From assembly GCA_037442205.1 (NCBI GenBank), contig JBBIQS010000004.1:62001-126000 (forward strand): a DNA stretch of 64,000 nt. Direction: 5' to 3'. Position 1 is the stretch's first letter. The number at the start of each line of letters is the position of its first letter. Shown piece after piece: positions 45,950-55,173 of this stretch. The translations under genes and the position numbers were made by a program. This stretch comes from JBBIQS01 sp037442205. GTDB lineage: Bacteria; Myxococcota; Myxococcia; Myxococcales; UBA5297. The notes beneath the pieces are model-generated. The model was given only the letters and a program-made list of their open reading frames with translations, searched no databases and was not told where the DNA came from.

Positions 45950-48900
45950 TCAGCGCGCCTCGACCGGCAGCCGCACTGTGAACCGGGCGCCCTCGCCCGG
46001 CCTCGAGGTGAGCGTCAGCTCCCCGTGGTGGGCCTCGACGATGCGCTTGACCACCGCCAGCCCCAGTCCGGTGCCAGCGGCCTTGGTGGTGAAGAACGGC
46101 TGGAAGATGCGCTCGGTCAGGTCCGGAGGAACGCCCGGCCCGTTGTCGGCGACCTCGATCAGCGCCAGCTTCCGCCCCTGCTTCTCCTCGGTGCTCAGAT
46201 AGACGTCGATCGCCCCGCCCTTGGGCATGGCCTGCACGCCGTTGATCACCAGGTTCAGGATCGCCTGGCGCAGCATGCGCGCGTCCACCGGCACCGAGGG
46301 CATCGGCTCCACCTGGTGGACCCGCAGCTCCACCTTGCTGCCCCCGGCCAGCGCCGCGGCGGCGTCGAGCGCGCCGGCGACCAGGCTGGTCAGCGGCTCG
46401 GGCTGCAGCGAGGGCTCGGTGGGGCGGGCGAAATCGAGCAGGTCGCCGACGATGCGGTTGAGCCGGTCGGCCTCCTCGCCGACGATGTCCAGCAGCATGG
46501 CGGCGTCGCCCTGGGGCTTGAGCACCCGGCGCAGCGACACCAGCGAGTTGAAGATCACGCCCAGCGGGTTGCGCACCTCGTGGGCCACCACCGCCGCCAG
46601 CTCGCCCAGCGCCGCCAGCCGCTCGCGGCGCACCAGCTGCTCCTGGGTTCGGGCCAGCGTCTGGTAGCTCCGCTTCAGGTCCTCGTAGAGCCGGGCGTTG
46701 GCCACCGCCACCGCCACCTGGGAGGCCACCACCGAGGCGCGCTCGACCTGTCCCTCGGTCCATTCCCGCTCGTCGTCGTCGGCGACGACCACCGCGCCCA
46801 TCGGCTCGTCGCGCTGCATCAGCGGCAGGCTGAACAGGCTCTTGTGCTTGAAGCGCGCCACCAGCTCGGACTGGACGTCCCTGGACTCGACGGCGTTGGT
46901 CACCAGCAGCGGGGCCCGGGTGCGCACCGCGCAGGCGGCGGCGCTGGGCTCGTCCAGCCCGATGCGGCGCGAGTTGAAGAACTCGCGGTGGGCGGTGGTG
47001 CTGGTGGCGGCGGCCACCAGGTCGCCCTTCTTCGGGTCGAGCAGCCAGATGTAGGAGTGGGAGGCGCCGGCCATGCGCGCCAGGCTCACCGCGCTGGCGT
47101 CGAGGATCCTGTCCAAGTCGAGCGAGGCGGTGATCAGCCGGCCCATCTCCACCACCAGCTTGAGCTCCTCCACTCGCCGGCGCTCCTCCTCGAACAGGCG
47201 GGCGTGCTCCAGCGACACCGCCACCTGGGCCGCGCAGCCCTCCAGCAGCTTCAGCTCCTCCTCGCTGAAGAGCTGCGGCTGGTTGCGGGCCACCGAGAAC
47301 ACGCCGATCAGCTGATCTTTGGCGATCAGCGGCGCGGCGGCGAGGATCCGCACTCCCATTCGCTGCTCCTCGTCCAAATACGCCAGGTCCTCCATCAGCG
47401 GCCGGCGCTCCAGCGCCACCCGTCCCATCGGCGTGTTGCCGTCCAGCGGCAGCTCCGCCACCCGCGCCAGCTGCAGCTGCGACGAGCCGCGGGCGCCGGC
47501 GGCCACCAGCTTGTCCCCCTTGACCAGGTAGATCGCCGCCCCGTCGGCGCCGATGGCCCCGGTGACCTTCTCCAGCACCTGCTCGACCAGCGGCGCCACC
47601 TGCACCGTCTCGGCGCCCATGCGGCTGAGCTCGAAAAGCACCGACAGGTAGCGCAGGCGCCGGCTAGCCTCGCCGTAGAGGCGCCCGTTCTCCAGCTGGA
47701 TGGCGATTTGCCCGCCCAAGACCTCGGCGTAGCGCAGCTCGTCGGCGGTGAACGGCACCTCGGTCCGGCGCCCCACGTAGAGGACGCCAGCCGGCCGGCC
47801 CTTGATGTCCATCGGCACCATCGCCAGCTCTCGCACGCCCTCGCCGAGGAGCAGGTCCCGCAGCTCCCCGGGCAGCTGGCGCTCGCTGGCCGGCGCACGC
47901 AGCGAAAAGCCCTGCGCGATGCGGCTGGCCATCTTCTCGAAGCGAACCCGCTTGCCGGCGGGAGACCGGGCCAGCCCGAAGCTGCCGGCCAGCTCGAGCT
48001 CGTGGCCGTCGGGCCGCGAGAGGTAGATCGCCGCCAGGTCGCTGTCGGTGGCCCCGGCGGCGATCTCCAGCAGCATCGGCAGCAGCTCGTCGACCTCGTT
48101 GACGCTGCCGGCGGCGGCCACCGCGTGGACGGTGGCCAGCACGCGGTTGCGCTGCTCGAGGTCGGCGATGGTCTCGCTGATCTCCAGCGACGAGGCCACC
48201 TGGGCGGCGAAGAGGCCCAGCGCGGCGGCGTCGGCGCTGCTCAGCGAGTCGGAGGCCACCCCCAGCAGCCCCCACTCGTCGCCGTGGAGGAAGATCGGGC
48301 AGAGCGCCGCCTTGCCTACCCGCGCCTTGGCGAATTGCAGCTCGAAGGCATCGAGCTGGAGCTTGGGCTCAAACCTGGAGAAGAAGCGGCCGGCGAACTG
48401 GCCAACGTCGTCGACGAAGATGCTGTTGCGCTCGAGGAAGGCCTGCCGCGCCAGCCCGGCCTCGGCCAGCCGAGCGGAGCGGCCGACGATCGAGCCTCCC
48501 AGCGCGCTGGAGATGAGCGCCGAGGCTGCGTCGCTCAGCGAAGCGTGCTCGACCACCAGCCCCCCGTCGCGCAGGACCATGGCCAGCATGTTCATGCCCA
48601 GCCGCCGCAGCCCTTCTCCGGCGATCTCGAAGACCTCGGCGCTGGTGTGGGCCCGCTGCACCGAGACCGCCAGCTCAGCCAGCGCCGACAGCAGCGCGCT
48701 GTCGTGAGCCCGGGCCTCGATCTCCCGGATCATCACCACCAGCTCGCGCGGGCCGACCGCCCGCGGCTCGAGCTCGACGAGGAGGCGGCGGCCGCTGCTG
48801 TGGCGCAGCCCGGCCTCGTAGCGCGCCGGCACCGTCGGGCGACCGTGCTGGCGGTCCCAGTAGCGCTGGCCGACTCGGGCGAAGTCCGAGGGGTCGATGT

Positions 48901-49096
48901 AGTCGAAGAAGCTGGCCCCGACCATCCGCTCGACCGGCTCGCCGATCATCTCGGCGACCGCGCCGTTGGCGAAGACGATCCGCTCCTCGACGGCGTGGAT
49001 GATGCCGACCGGCAGCTCCCCGAGCAGGCGAACGGCCGACGAGGAGTCGATGTTGCCTGGCTGCCTGGGGGCCGCGGTCTTGGGCACATCGGTCAT
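45950..49096 (-). CDS. Cytosolic multi-GAF PAS sensor histidine kinase
   Basis: 1048 residues, ribosome site GGAG. PAS domain at about 20-135 (LPVGIIHAVEERIVFANGAVAEMIG), then four consecutive GAF domains at about 145-300, 315-475, 480-640 and 655-815, then HisKA with phospho-acceptor His in VVAHEVRNPLG and HATPase (NLVINGVQAMP, DNGPGVP, GTGLGLAVV). No membrane segment, so it senses cytoplasmic small molecules, redox or nucleotides. No response regulator is adjacent (orphan kinase). Multi-GAF kinases of this size are common in myxobacteria. Confidence 0.92.
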   Translation of the reverse strand: MTDVPKTAAPRQPGNIDSSSAVRLLGELPVGIIHAVEERIVFANGAVAEMIGEPVERMVGASFFDYIDPSDFARVGQRYWDRQHGRPTVPARYEAGLRHSSGRRLLVELEPRAVGPRELVVMIREIEARAHDSALLSALAELAVSVQRAHTSAEVFEIAGEGLRRLGMNMLAMVLRDGGLVVEHASLSDAASALISSALGGSIVGRSARLAEAGLARQAFLERNSIFVDDVGQFAGRFFSRFEPKLQLDAFELQFAKARVGKAALCPIFLHGDEWGLLGVASDSLSSADAAALGLFAAQVASSLEISETIADLEQRNRVLATVHAVAAAGSVNEVDELLPMLLEIAAGATDSDLAAIYLSRPDGHELELAGSFGLARSPAGKRVRFEKMASRIAQGFSLRAPASERQLPGELRDLLLGEGVRELAMVPMDIKGRPAGVLYVGRRTEVPFTADELRYAEVLGGQIAIQLENGRLYGEASRRLRYLSVLFELSRMGAETVQVAPLVEQVLEKVTGAIGADGAAIYLVKGDKLVAAGARGSSQLQLARVAELPLDGNTPMGRVALERRPLMEDLAYLDEEQRMGVRILAAAPLIAKDQLIGVFSVARNQPQLFSEEELKLLEGCAAQVAVSLEHARLFEEERRRVEELKLVVEMGRLITASLDLDRILDASAVSLARMAGASHSYIWLLDPKKGDLVAAATSTTAHREFFNSRRIGLDEPSAAACAVRTRAPLLVTNAVESRDVQSELVARFKHKSLFSLPLMQRDEPMGAVVVADDDEREWTEGQVERASVVASQVAVAVANARLYEDLKRSYQTLARTQEQLVRRERLAALGELAAVVAHEVRNPLGVIFNSLVSLRRVLKPQGDAAMLLDIVGEEADRLNRIVGDLLDFARPTEPSLQPEPLTSLVAGALDAAAALAGGSKVELRVHQVEPMPSVPVDARMLRQAILNLVINGVQAMPKGGAIDVYLSTEEKQGRKLALIEVADNGPGVPPDLTERIFQPFFTTKAAGTGLGLAVVKRIVEAHHGELTLTSRPGEGARFTVRLPVEAR

Positions 49097-49231
49097 CGAG
49101 AGGCTCCTTCGGCGGGTGTTCTATCAGCGCCCGAGGGGGCCCGGCCACCCGGGGGCAGCGCCGCGCCCCAAGGCCCTTGCGCTCGCCCGCGCTGGCAGTG
49201 CAGGCTGCCGCTCCTTTCGCGACGGACCACC

Positions 49232-51187
49232 ATGAGCCTCTTGACCGCCAGCCAGCTGAGCCTCTCGTACGGGAAGAAGACCCTGCTCGAAGAGGCGAGC
49301 TTCAGCATCAACGCCCGCGACCGCGTCGGCCTGGTCGGCGCCAACGGCACCGGCAAGTCGACGCTCCTCAAGCTGCTCGCGGGCCGGCTGCAGCCCGACG
49401 GTGGCTCGCTCACCTTCATGAAGGGCGTCCGGGCGGGCTACCTGCCCCAGGACATCCTCGAGCTGGGGAGCGGGAGCGTGCTCTCGACCGTGCTCTCCGC
49501 CATCCCGGACCGGGACCGGCTGACCGAGCGGCTGGCGGTGGTGGAAGCGGCGCTCGCCAGGTCTGACGACGACGAGGAGCGGATGGACCTGGCGGCCCAG
49601 CTGGCCGAGGTGCACGAGGAGCTGGCGCGCTTCGAGGAGCACTATGGCCGCCACCAGGCCGAGCGGATCCTCGACGGCCTGGGCTTCCCGCGGGCATGGT
49701 TCGAGCGGCCGGTGGCGGAGATGTCGGGCGGCTGGAGGATGCGGACGGCGCTCGCCGGGCTGCTCCTCATGAATCCCGAGCTGCTGCTCTTGGACGAGCC
49801 GACCAACCACCTGGACGTGCCCTCGCTGCTCTGGTTCGACGACTTCCTCAAGCGCTCGGCCAAGGCGGTGATGCTGGTCAGCCACGACCGCGACTTCCTC
49901 AACCGGCAGATCGACCGGGTGCTCAGCTTCGAGGTCGAGGGGCTGCGCGGCTACAGCGGGACCTACGACGAGTACCGGGTCCAGCGGGCGCAGGAGGAAG
50001 AGGCGCTGGCGGCGCGGGCGCAGCGGCAGGCGAACGAACGCGCGGAGATCGAAGCGTTCATCGAGCGCTTCCGCGCCAAGGCGACCAAGGCGCGCCAGGT
50101 GCAGAGCCGCATCAAACTCCTCGAGAAGCAGGAGCTGGTGACGGTGCTGGAGAAGCGCGAGACCATGCGCTTCCGCTTCCCCGAGGTGGAGCGCGGCGGG
50201 CGCGAGGCGCTCACGCTCGAGGGTGTCGCCAAGTCCTTCGGCGACCACGTGGTCTACCGCTCGCTGGATCAGACGGTGAACCGGGCGGAGCGGGTGGCCA
50301 TCGTCGGGGTCAACGGCGCGGGCAAGACCACGCTGCTCAAGCTGGTGGCGGGCGAGCTCGGCGCGGATGCCGGGACCATCAAGCTGGGGCACAACGTCCG
50401 CGCCTCGTACTTCGCGCAGCACCACACCGACCTGCTCGACCGGAGCAAGACCGTCCTCGAGGAGGTCTGGTCGCTGGTGCCGGACAAGCCGCAGTCCTGG
50501 GTGCGCGGGGTGCTGGGGGCGTTCCTGTTCTCCGGCGACGACGTCGACAAGAAGATCGGCGTGCTCTCCGGAGGCGAGCGGGCGCGGGTGGCGCTCGCGC
50601 GGCTCTTGGTGCTGCCCAGCAACCTGCTGCTGATGGACGAGCCCACCAACCACCTCGACCTCGATTCGACCGAGCGGCTGATCGAGGCGCTGCAGTCGTA
50701 CGGCGGGACGCTGATCTTCGTCTCGCACAACCGACGCTTCGTGAACCAGCTGGCGACGCGGGTGTGGGACATCCGCGACGGGCGGATCGCCGACTGGCCG
50801 GGCAACCTCGACGACTACCTGTACCACCTGGCACAGAGCGGGGAGGCGGTGCCGGGGGTCAGCGCGCAGACCGCCGAGGCCAGGCGAGAGAGCGACAAGG
50901 ACCGCCGCCGGCGCGAGGCCGAGGAGCGGCAGGCCCGCGGCGCCAAGCTCGGGCCGGTGAAGAAGGAGATCGCCGACGCCGAGGAGAAGATCGCCGCGAT
51001 CGAGGCCAAGCAGAAGGAGATCGAGCCGCAGCTGGCCGATCCGGCCGTCTATCAGGACTTCGCCAAGGCCCGCCCGCTGATGGACGCCTTCCAGGCCAAC
51101 AAGGCGGAGCTCGAGGCGCTCTACGAGCGCTGGACCGAGGCCCAGGAGAAGCTGGCGGCGCTCGAGGCGGAGATGGCGACGGGATAG
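49232..51187 (+). CDS. ABC-F family ATPase (Uup-like)
   Basis: 651 residues from ATG 49232; the frame extends upstream only as antisense of the kinase gene. Two ABC domains without membrane parts: Walker A GANGTGKST and GVNGAGKTT, signatures MSGGWRMR and LSGGERAR, Walker B LLLLDEPTNHLD and LLLMDEPTNHLD, and switch motifs LVSHDRDF and FVSHNRRF. The interdomain linker and a C-terminal coiled coil (KKEIADAEEKIAAIEAKQKEI) resemble Uup/EttA-type proteins. These act on ribosomes or DNA-replication fork substrates. Antibiotic resistance is possible but not indicated. Confidence 0.93.
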   Translation: MSLLTASQLSLSYGKKTLLEEASFSINARDRVGLVGANGTGKSTLLKLLAGRLQPDGGSLTFMKGVRAGYLPQDILELGSGSVLSTVLSAIPDRDRLTERLAVVEAALARSDDDEERMDLAAQLAEVHEELARFEEHYGRHQAERILDGLGFPRAWFERPVAEMSGGWRMRTALAGLLLMNPELLLLDEPTNHLDVPSLLWFDDFLKRSAKAVMLVSHDRDFLNRQIDRVLSFEVEGLRGYSGTYDEYRVQRAQEEEALAARAQRQANERAEIEAFIERFRAKATKARQVQSRIKLLEKQELVTVLEKRETMRFRFPEVERGGREALTLEGVAKSFGDHVVYRSLDQTVNRAERVAIVGVNGAGKTTLLKLVAGELGADAGTIKLGHNVRASYFAQHHTDLLDRSKTVLEEVWSLVPDKPQSWVRGVLGAFLFSGDDVDKKIGVLSGGERARVALARLLVLPSNLLLMDEPTNHLDLDSTERLIEALQSYGGTLIFVSHNRRFVNQLATRVWDIRDGRIADWPGNLDDYLYHLAQSGEAVPGVSAQTAEARRESDKDRRRREAEERQARGAKLGPVKKEIADAEEKIAAIEAKQKEIEPQLADPAVYQDFAKARPLMDAFQANKAELEALYERWTEAQEKLAALEAEMATG

Positions 51188-51193
51188 AGGCGG

Positions 51194-51213
51194 CCGTTCC
51201 AAACATTTGGAAC
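51194..51213. repeat. Perfect dyad downstream of the ABC-F gene
   Basis: CGTTCCAAACATTTGGAACG is a 20-nt inverted repeat with nine-base arms and a 2-nt centre, AT-rich in a GC-rich surround. It lies 6 nt after the ABC-F stop and 55 nt after the end of the convergent cNMP-binding gene. A T-run is absent in both directions, so it may be a protein-binding dyad or a stabilising hairpin. Confidence 0.6.
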
Positions 51214-51268
51214 GCTCGCGGCGGGGTGGACCTCCAGCTCGCGGCAGGAGGGCGACACAGCGAGGGTT

Positions 51269-51730
51269 CTAGAACCTCGCCGACATCGCGAAGAACGCCT
51301 TGATCTTCTCGTTGGTCTCGCGCAGCCGGACCGACAGAGTGCGGACGAAGGTCCACAGCAGCGTGTAGGCCAGCTCCTTGTCGGTGAACATCAGTCCGTC
51401 GAGGTCCTCGCGGTTGATGATCCGCACCTTGCTGCTGATGTGGGCGATGGCGTCGGCGGAGCGCGGGGTGTCGTCCACCAGCGCCATCTCGCCGAAGTAG
51501 GCCCCGGGCTCGAGGATCGCCAGCGCCTCCTCGCCGATCCCCGGCACCATCTTCGAGATGCGCACCTTGCCTTCGATCAGGATGTAGAACTCACTGCCCG
51601 CCTCGCCCTCTTTGAAGATCTTCTGGCCGGCCGGGATGGCGCGCTCGGTCGTGATGGCCGCCACCTTGGCCAGCTGCGCGGAGTTCAGGCCCTCGAACAG
51701 CGGGATCTTCTTGAGCACGTTGGCGTCCAT
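51269..51730 (-). CDS. Cyclic-nucleotide-binding domain protein
   Basis: 153 residues from ATG 51730. Single cNMP-binding fold: LFEGLNSAQLAKVAAITTERAIPAGQKIFKEGEAG, then ILIEGKVRISK, and the phosphate-binding cassette PGAYFGEMALVDDTPRSADAIA with the conserved Glu and Arg. No DNA-binding domain follows; a C-terminal helix (FVRTLSVRLRETNEKIKAFF) ends the protein. It could transmit cAMP made by the cyclase at 14089 and is divergent from a TrkA-N channel-like gene, with a dyad between them. Confidence 0.9.
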   Translation of the reverse strand: MDANVLKKIPLFEGLNSAQLAKVAAITTERAIPAGQKIFKEGEAGSEFYILIEGKVRISKMVPGIGEEALAILEPGAYFGEMALVDDTPRSADAIAHISSKVRIINREDLDGLMFTDKELAYTLLWTFVRTLSVRLRETNEKIKAFFAMSARF

Positions 51731-51755
51731 GCCTCTGCGATAGCACGCCCCGTGC

Positions 51756-51779
51756 GAGGGCGGCAATTTGGCCGCCCTC
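51756..51779. promoter_or_regulatory. Dyad between the cNMP-binding and channel-like genes
   Basis: A 9-nt perfect inverted repeat, GAGGGCGGC (51756-51764) and GCCGCCCTC (51771-51779), centred on AATTTG, sits between the two divergent start codons (51730 and about 51795). It could be a shared operator or hairpin. Confidence 0.4.
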
Positions 51780-51794
51780 CGGGCTCGTGCCACC

Positions 51795-52850
51795 ATGCTG
51801 ACGATGGCCTCCTCGCGCCGATGGTCACGCAGTGCCGGCTCGCAGCTGCGCTACCTGTGGGCGCTGCTCAGGCGCTTCAAGGTGACCTTCCTGATGCTGG
51901 CCGCGGTGCAGCTCGGCGGCAGCCTGACCTTCTTCCTTGGCTACGCGCGCGCCGGCCGCCCGGTCAGCTTCCCCAAGGCGATGGGGGCCACCTACTTCCT
52001 GATGATGGGCCAGCCCTCGCTGGAGCTTCCCGACACCTGGGCCATGACCGCGGTCACCGCCCTGATCCCGGTGCTGGGGATCGCGGTGGTCGCCGACGGC
52101 CTGGTCCGCTTCGGCTACCTGTTCTTCGCCAAGCACCGCAACGACAAGGAGTGGATCGCCGTGCAAGCCGCCAGCCTCAAGGACCACGTGGTGCTGTGCG
52201 GGGCCGGGCGCGTCGGCTACCGCGTGCTCGAGCAGTTGCTCAAGCTCGACGTCGACGTGGTGGTGCTCGAGCGCAACGAGAACGCCCCCTTCGTCCAGGC
52301 GGTGCGCTCCCTCGGCGTGCCGCTGCTGGTCGACGACGGGCGCGCCCGCGACTCGCTCGATGTGGTCAACATCAAGGGCGCCCAGGCCATCGTCTGCGCC
52401 ACCGACGACGATCTGGCCAACCTCAACATCGCCCTCGACGCGAGGCGGCTGAATCCCGAGATCCGGGTGGTGATGCGGCTGTTCGACGAGGACCTGCTGG
52501 CCAAGGTGCGCGACGCCTTCGTGGTCGAGGCCCTCTCCACTTCGGCGCTGGCGGCCCCGGCCTTCGCCGCCGCCGCCCTCGATCCCTCGATCCACACCAG
52601 CTTCGACCTGGACGGCGAGCTCACCGTCGTCGCCGAGCTCAAGGTCGGAGCCTCGCTTGCCGGGCTCTCAGCCGCGCGCCTGCGCGACGAGCACGGGGCG
52701 ACGCTGCTCAAGATCGCCCGCGGCGGAAAACCCTTCGCCACCGCCCCCAGCAGCGCGGTGCTGATGGAGGGCGACTCGGCGCTGCTCCAGGCCCCGCTGG
52801 AGAGCTACCGCCGCCTGGCGCGCAGCAAGTCGGCCAGCGCCGCCGGCTAG
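51795..52850 (+). CDS. TrkA-N (RCK-like) membrane protein, channel-like
   Basis: 351 residues from ATG 51795 (ATG 51804 is possible). Two membrane segments: FLMLAAVQLGGSLTFFLGY and LIPVLGIAVVADGLVRFGYLF, with a P-loop-like region between them that lacks the TVGYGD selectivity filter (it reads ATYFLMMGQPSLEL). RCK/TrkA-N domain at about 120-240: GAGRVGYRVLEQL binds NAD(H), ending VVMRLFDEDL. A TrkA-C-like part follows (LTVVAELKVGASLAGLSA). It looks like a KTN-gated potassium channel whose filter has changed; the ion is uncertain. Confidence 0.82.
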   Translation: MLTMASSRRWSRSAGSQLRYLWALLRRFKVTFLMLAAVQLGGSLTFFLGYARAGRPVSFPKAMGATYFLMMGQPSLELPDTWAMTAVTALIPVLGIAVVADGLVRFGYLFFAKHRNDKEWIAVQAASLKDHVVLCGAGRVGYRVLEQLLKLDVDVVVLERNENAPFVQAVRSLGVPLLVDDGRARDSLDVVNIKGAQAIVCATDDDLANLNIALDARRLNPEIRVVMRLFDEDLLAKVRDAFVVEALSTSALAAPAFAAAALDPSIHTSFDLDGELTVVAELKVGASLAGLSAARLRDEHGATLLKIARGGKPFATAPSSAVLMEGDSALLQAPLESYRRLARSKSASAAG

Positions 52851-53162
52851 CGCGGCAAGCCCTGCCCGGGCGAGGCGCCCACGCTCGCTCCCTCGAGGGG
52901 CTGGCGGGCGGGCGCAAAGCTCCCCAACCTGATGGGCGTGTACCCCAGGAATCGACTGGCCTTCCGGTTGTTCACCTTGGATCCGAGGTTTGGCCGGTCT
53001 CGCGCTTCCCCTCGACAAGGCATCGGCATGGGCAGCGGGCCGGCTTGACTTGCTGGGTCGAGCAGGTTGAATTGACGCCCTCCCGCGGCCGGCTCGGGAG
53101 ATGAAAACGGCAGTGCTGACGGCCGGATCGAACCGGCCCTCGACGAAAGCGGAACCCGCCCC
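52851..53162. other. 312-nt stretch before exbB
   Basis: No gene was recognised. It contains the exbB promoter candidate listed separately. Short frames here show no coding character. Confidence 0.4.
53045..53072 (+). promoter_or_regulatory. Promoter of exbB-exbD-tonB
   Basis: TTGACT (53045-53050), 16 bp, TTGAAT (53067-53072), about 90 nt before the exbB ATG. The spacer is one short and the -10 weak, but no better candidate lies in the region. Confidence 0.45.
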
Positions 53163-53804
53163 ATGCTCTCTCAGCTGCTCTATGGCTTCACCCTCCTCGG
53201 CGAGGAGTGGGTGCTGTGGATCCTGATCGGACTCTCGGTCATCTCCATCGCGGTGATGATCGAGCGCGCCATCTTCTTCTCCCGGAATCGGGTCCCCGGG
53301 CTGGCCGAGCTCACCCGCCGGCTGGCCTCCGGCGACGTCGACTACGCCCGCAAGGCGGTCGAGGGTCACACCGGGATGGAGGCAGCGGTGGTCCGGGTGG
53401 CGCTCAACTCCAGCGACCGCGGCTCGGAGGCGGTCGAGGAGGCAGTGGCCTCGGCCTTGGCCGAGGAGCGTCTGCGCTACGACGCCTGGCTGTCGGTGCT
53501 GGGAACCCTGGGCAACAACGCTCCCTTCATCGGCCTGTTCGGCACGGTGCTGGGCGTGATCCGCGCCTTCCACGACCTGGCCAACGCCCCGGCGGCGGCC
53601 AAGGCCAACGCCGACTCGGCGGTGATGAGCGGCGTCTCCGGCGCCCTGGTCGCGACCGCGGTCGGTCTGGCGGTGGCCATCCCGGCGGTGGTCGGCTTCA
53701 ACCTCTTCCAGCGCTGGCTCAAGCGGATCAGCGCCCGCGCCACCGCCCTCTCCCACGCCTGGCAGAGCCACCTCAAGTCGGTGCGCGAGACCAAGGCGGC
53801 CTAA
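53163..53804 (+). CDS. exbB: ExbB/TolQ-type proton channel subunit
   Basis: 213 residues. Three membrane segments: about 17-35 (WVLWILIGLSVISIAVMIE), and a long C-terminal pair with LSVLGTLGNNAPFIGLFGTVLGVIRAF and GALVATAVGLAVAIPAVVGFNLF, the family's conserved proton-path helices with Thr. It forms the pentameric motor with ExbD that energises TonB. exbD and tonB follow directly. Confidence 0.94.
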   Translation: MLSQLLYGFTLLGEEWVLWILIGLSVISIAVMIERAIFFSRNRVPGLAELTRRLASGDVDYARKAVEGHTGMEAAVVRVALNSSDRGSEAVEEAVASALAEERLRYDAWLSVLGTLGNNAPFIGLFGTVLGVIRAFHDLANAPAAAKANADSAVMSGVSGALVATAVGLAVAIPAVVGFNLFQRWLKRISARATALSHAWQSHLKSVRETKAA

Positions 53805-53828
53805 AGCCGTCGCCCCCAGGAGACCGCC

Positions 53829-54251
53829 ATGGCCGCCGCCGCTCAGGACAACGACGATGACATGATCAGCGGGATCAACGTCACCCCGCTGGTCGACATC
53901 ACCTTGGTGCTGCTGATCATCTTCATGGTCACCGCCACCCGCATCGTGCGCCAGACCATCGACGTCGACCTGCCCCGCGCCGCCAATGGCGGTGAGAGCG
54001 TCGGCGTGATGCTCAACATCGTGCTCACCAAGGAGGCGAAGACCTTCGTCGACGGCGTCGAGACCGACGAGGAGGGCCTCAAGCGCAAGGTGGCCGAGGC
54101 GCTCAAGAAGGACAAGGACGCCCGGGCGATCATCAGCGCCGACAAGCTGAGCCTGCACGGCGCGGTGGTGCGGGCCATCGACATCATCAAGGGCCAGGGC
54201 ATCTCCAAGTTCGCGATCAACATCGAGAAGGACGCCGCGGCGGGCAACTAG
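53829..54251 (+). CDS. exbD: ExbD/TolR-type proton channel subunit
   Basis: 140 residues; ribosome site AGGAG. One membrane segment carries the essential proton-binding Asp (INVTPLVDITLVLLIIFMV), followed by the periplasmic domain (ARAIISADKLSLHGAVVRAIDIIKGQGISKFAINIEK). Works with ExbB as a proton-driven motor. tonB starts 3 nt downstream. Confidence 0.95.
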   Translation: MAAAAQDNDDDMISGINVTPLVDITLVLLIIFMVTATRIVRQTIDVDLPRAANGGESVGVMLNIVLTKEAKTFVDGVETDEEGLKRKVAEALKKDKDARAIISADKLSLHGAVVRAIDIIKGQGISKFAINIEKDAAAGN

Positions 54252-54254
54252 AAG

Positions 54255-55145
54255 GTGGAAACCTCGTCTGCCAGCCCTCCCGAACCGGCCCGGGGACGCG
54301 CGCCCGGCCCCATGAGGGCCCGGAAGCGGCCGGCGCTTACCCGCGTCGTCCACGTCGAGAAGCTGCCGGAGCCGGTGAAGCCCGGCTCTCGCCTCGTGCA
54401 GGCGCTGGCGCTGCTGGGGTCGATCGGCTTCCACATCGGCCTCGGGCTATTGATCGTCCTGGTGGCGGCTGTCCAGGCGATGCTGCCCGCGCCCAGCTCC
54501 AGGTCGATCGAGATCGCGGTGGTGGAGAAGGAGAAGCCGCCTCCGCCTCCCGAGCCGCCCAAGCCCGAGGAGCCGAAGAAGATCGAGGCGCCCAAGGTGG
54601 TGAAGAAGGTGGTGGTCCCGCTGCCCAAGGACGCGCCGCCCCCGCCGCCCAAGGCCCCCGACCTGCCGCCGCCGCCCAACGAGCCCCCGCCGCCGGAGGC
54701 CAAGCCGCAGGCGCCGATCATGATCGGCATCAGCATGTCCTCGACCACCACCGCCGGCGGATTCGCCGCCCCAGTCGGCAACACGCTCTACGGACAGGCG
54801 CCCACCGTCGCCCCCAGCCCATCCGACGTGAAGCCCTATTCCTCGCCCACCGGCCGCTACGTGCCCCCGGCCAAGGTGACGCGGATTCCCGAGCTGGTGT
54901 CCGAGGTCAAGCCCGAGTACCCGGCAGAGGCGCGCAAGCAGGCCCTCGAGGGACAGGTGGTGCTGCGGCTGACCATCGACTCCACCGGCAAGGTTTCCAG
55001 CGCCAAGGTCCTCAAGGGCGCCGGCCACGGCTTCGACGAGTCGGCCCTCAAGGCGATCGAGAACTACAAGTTCACCCCGGGCTACGAGGGCGACGAGGCG
55101 GTGACCACCGAGATCACCTTCAACGTCACCTTCATTCTCGACTGA
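54255..55145 (+). CDS. tonB: TonB energy transducer
   Basis: 296 residues from GTG 54255; the nearest later ATG (54312) has no better ribosome site. Membrane anchor at about 55-75 (IGFHIGLGLLIVLVAAV), Pro/Glu/Lys-rich spacer (PPPPPEPPKPEEPKK and similar), and C-terminal domain at about 210-296 (PELVSEVKPEYPAEARKQALEGQVVLRLTIDSTGKV, KVLKGAGHGFDESALKAIENYKF). It transmits ExbBD energy to receptors such as BtuB. The operon is complete. A decayed copy of its last 37 codons follows. Confidence 0.94.
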   Translation: METSSASPPEPARGRAPGPMRARKRPALTRVVHVEKLPEPVKPGSRLVQALALLGSIGFHIGLGLLIVLVAAVQAMLPAPSSRSIEIAVVEKEKPPPPPEPPKPEEPKKIEAPKVVKKVVVPLPKDAPPPPPKAPDLPPPPNEPPPPEAKPQAPIMIGISMSSTTTAGGFAAPVGNTLYGQAPTVAPSPSDVKPYSSPTGRYVPPAKVTRIPELVSEVKPEYPAEARKQALEGQVVLRLTIDSTGKVSSAKVLKGAGHGFDESALKAIENYKFTPGYEGDEAVTTEITFNVTFILD

Positions 55146-55173
55146 GCAAGGTCCGCGGGGCGCTGGCTAGGTC

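Noticed and set aside
46025..49231. Plus-strand extension of the ABC-F gene to 1720 codons
   Set aside because: It runs antisense through the multi-GAF kinase; family alignment places the ABC-F start at 49232.
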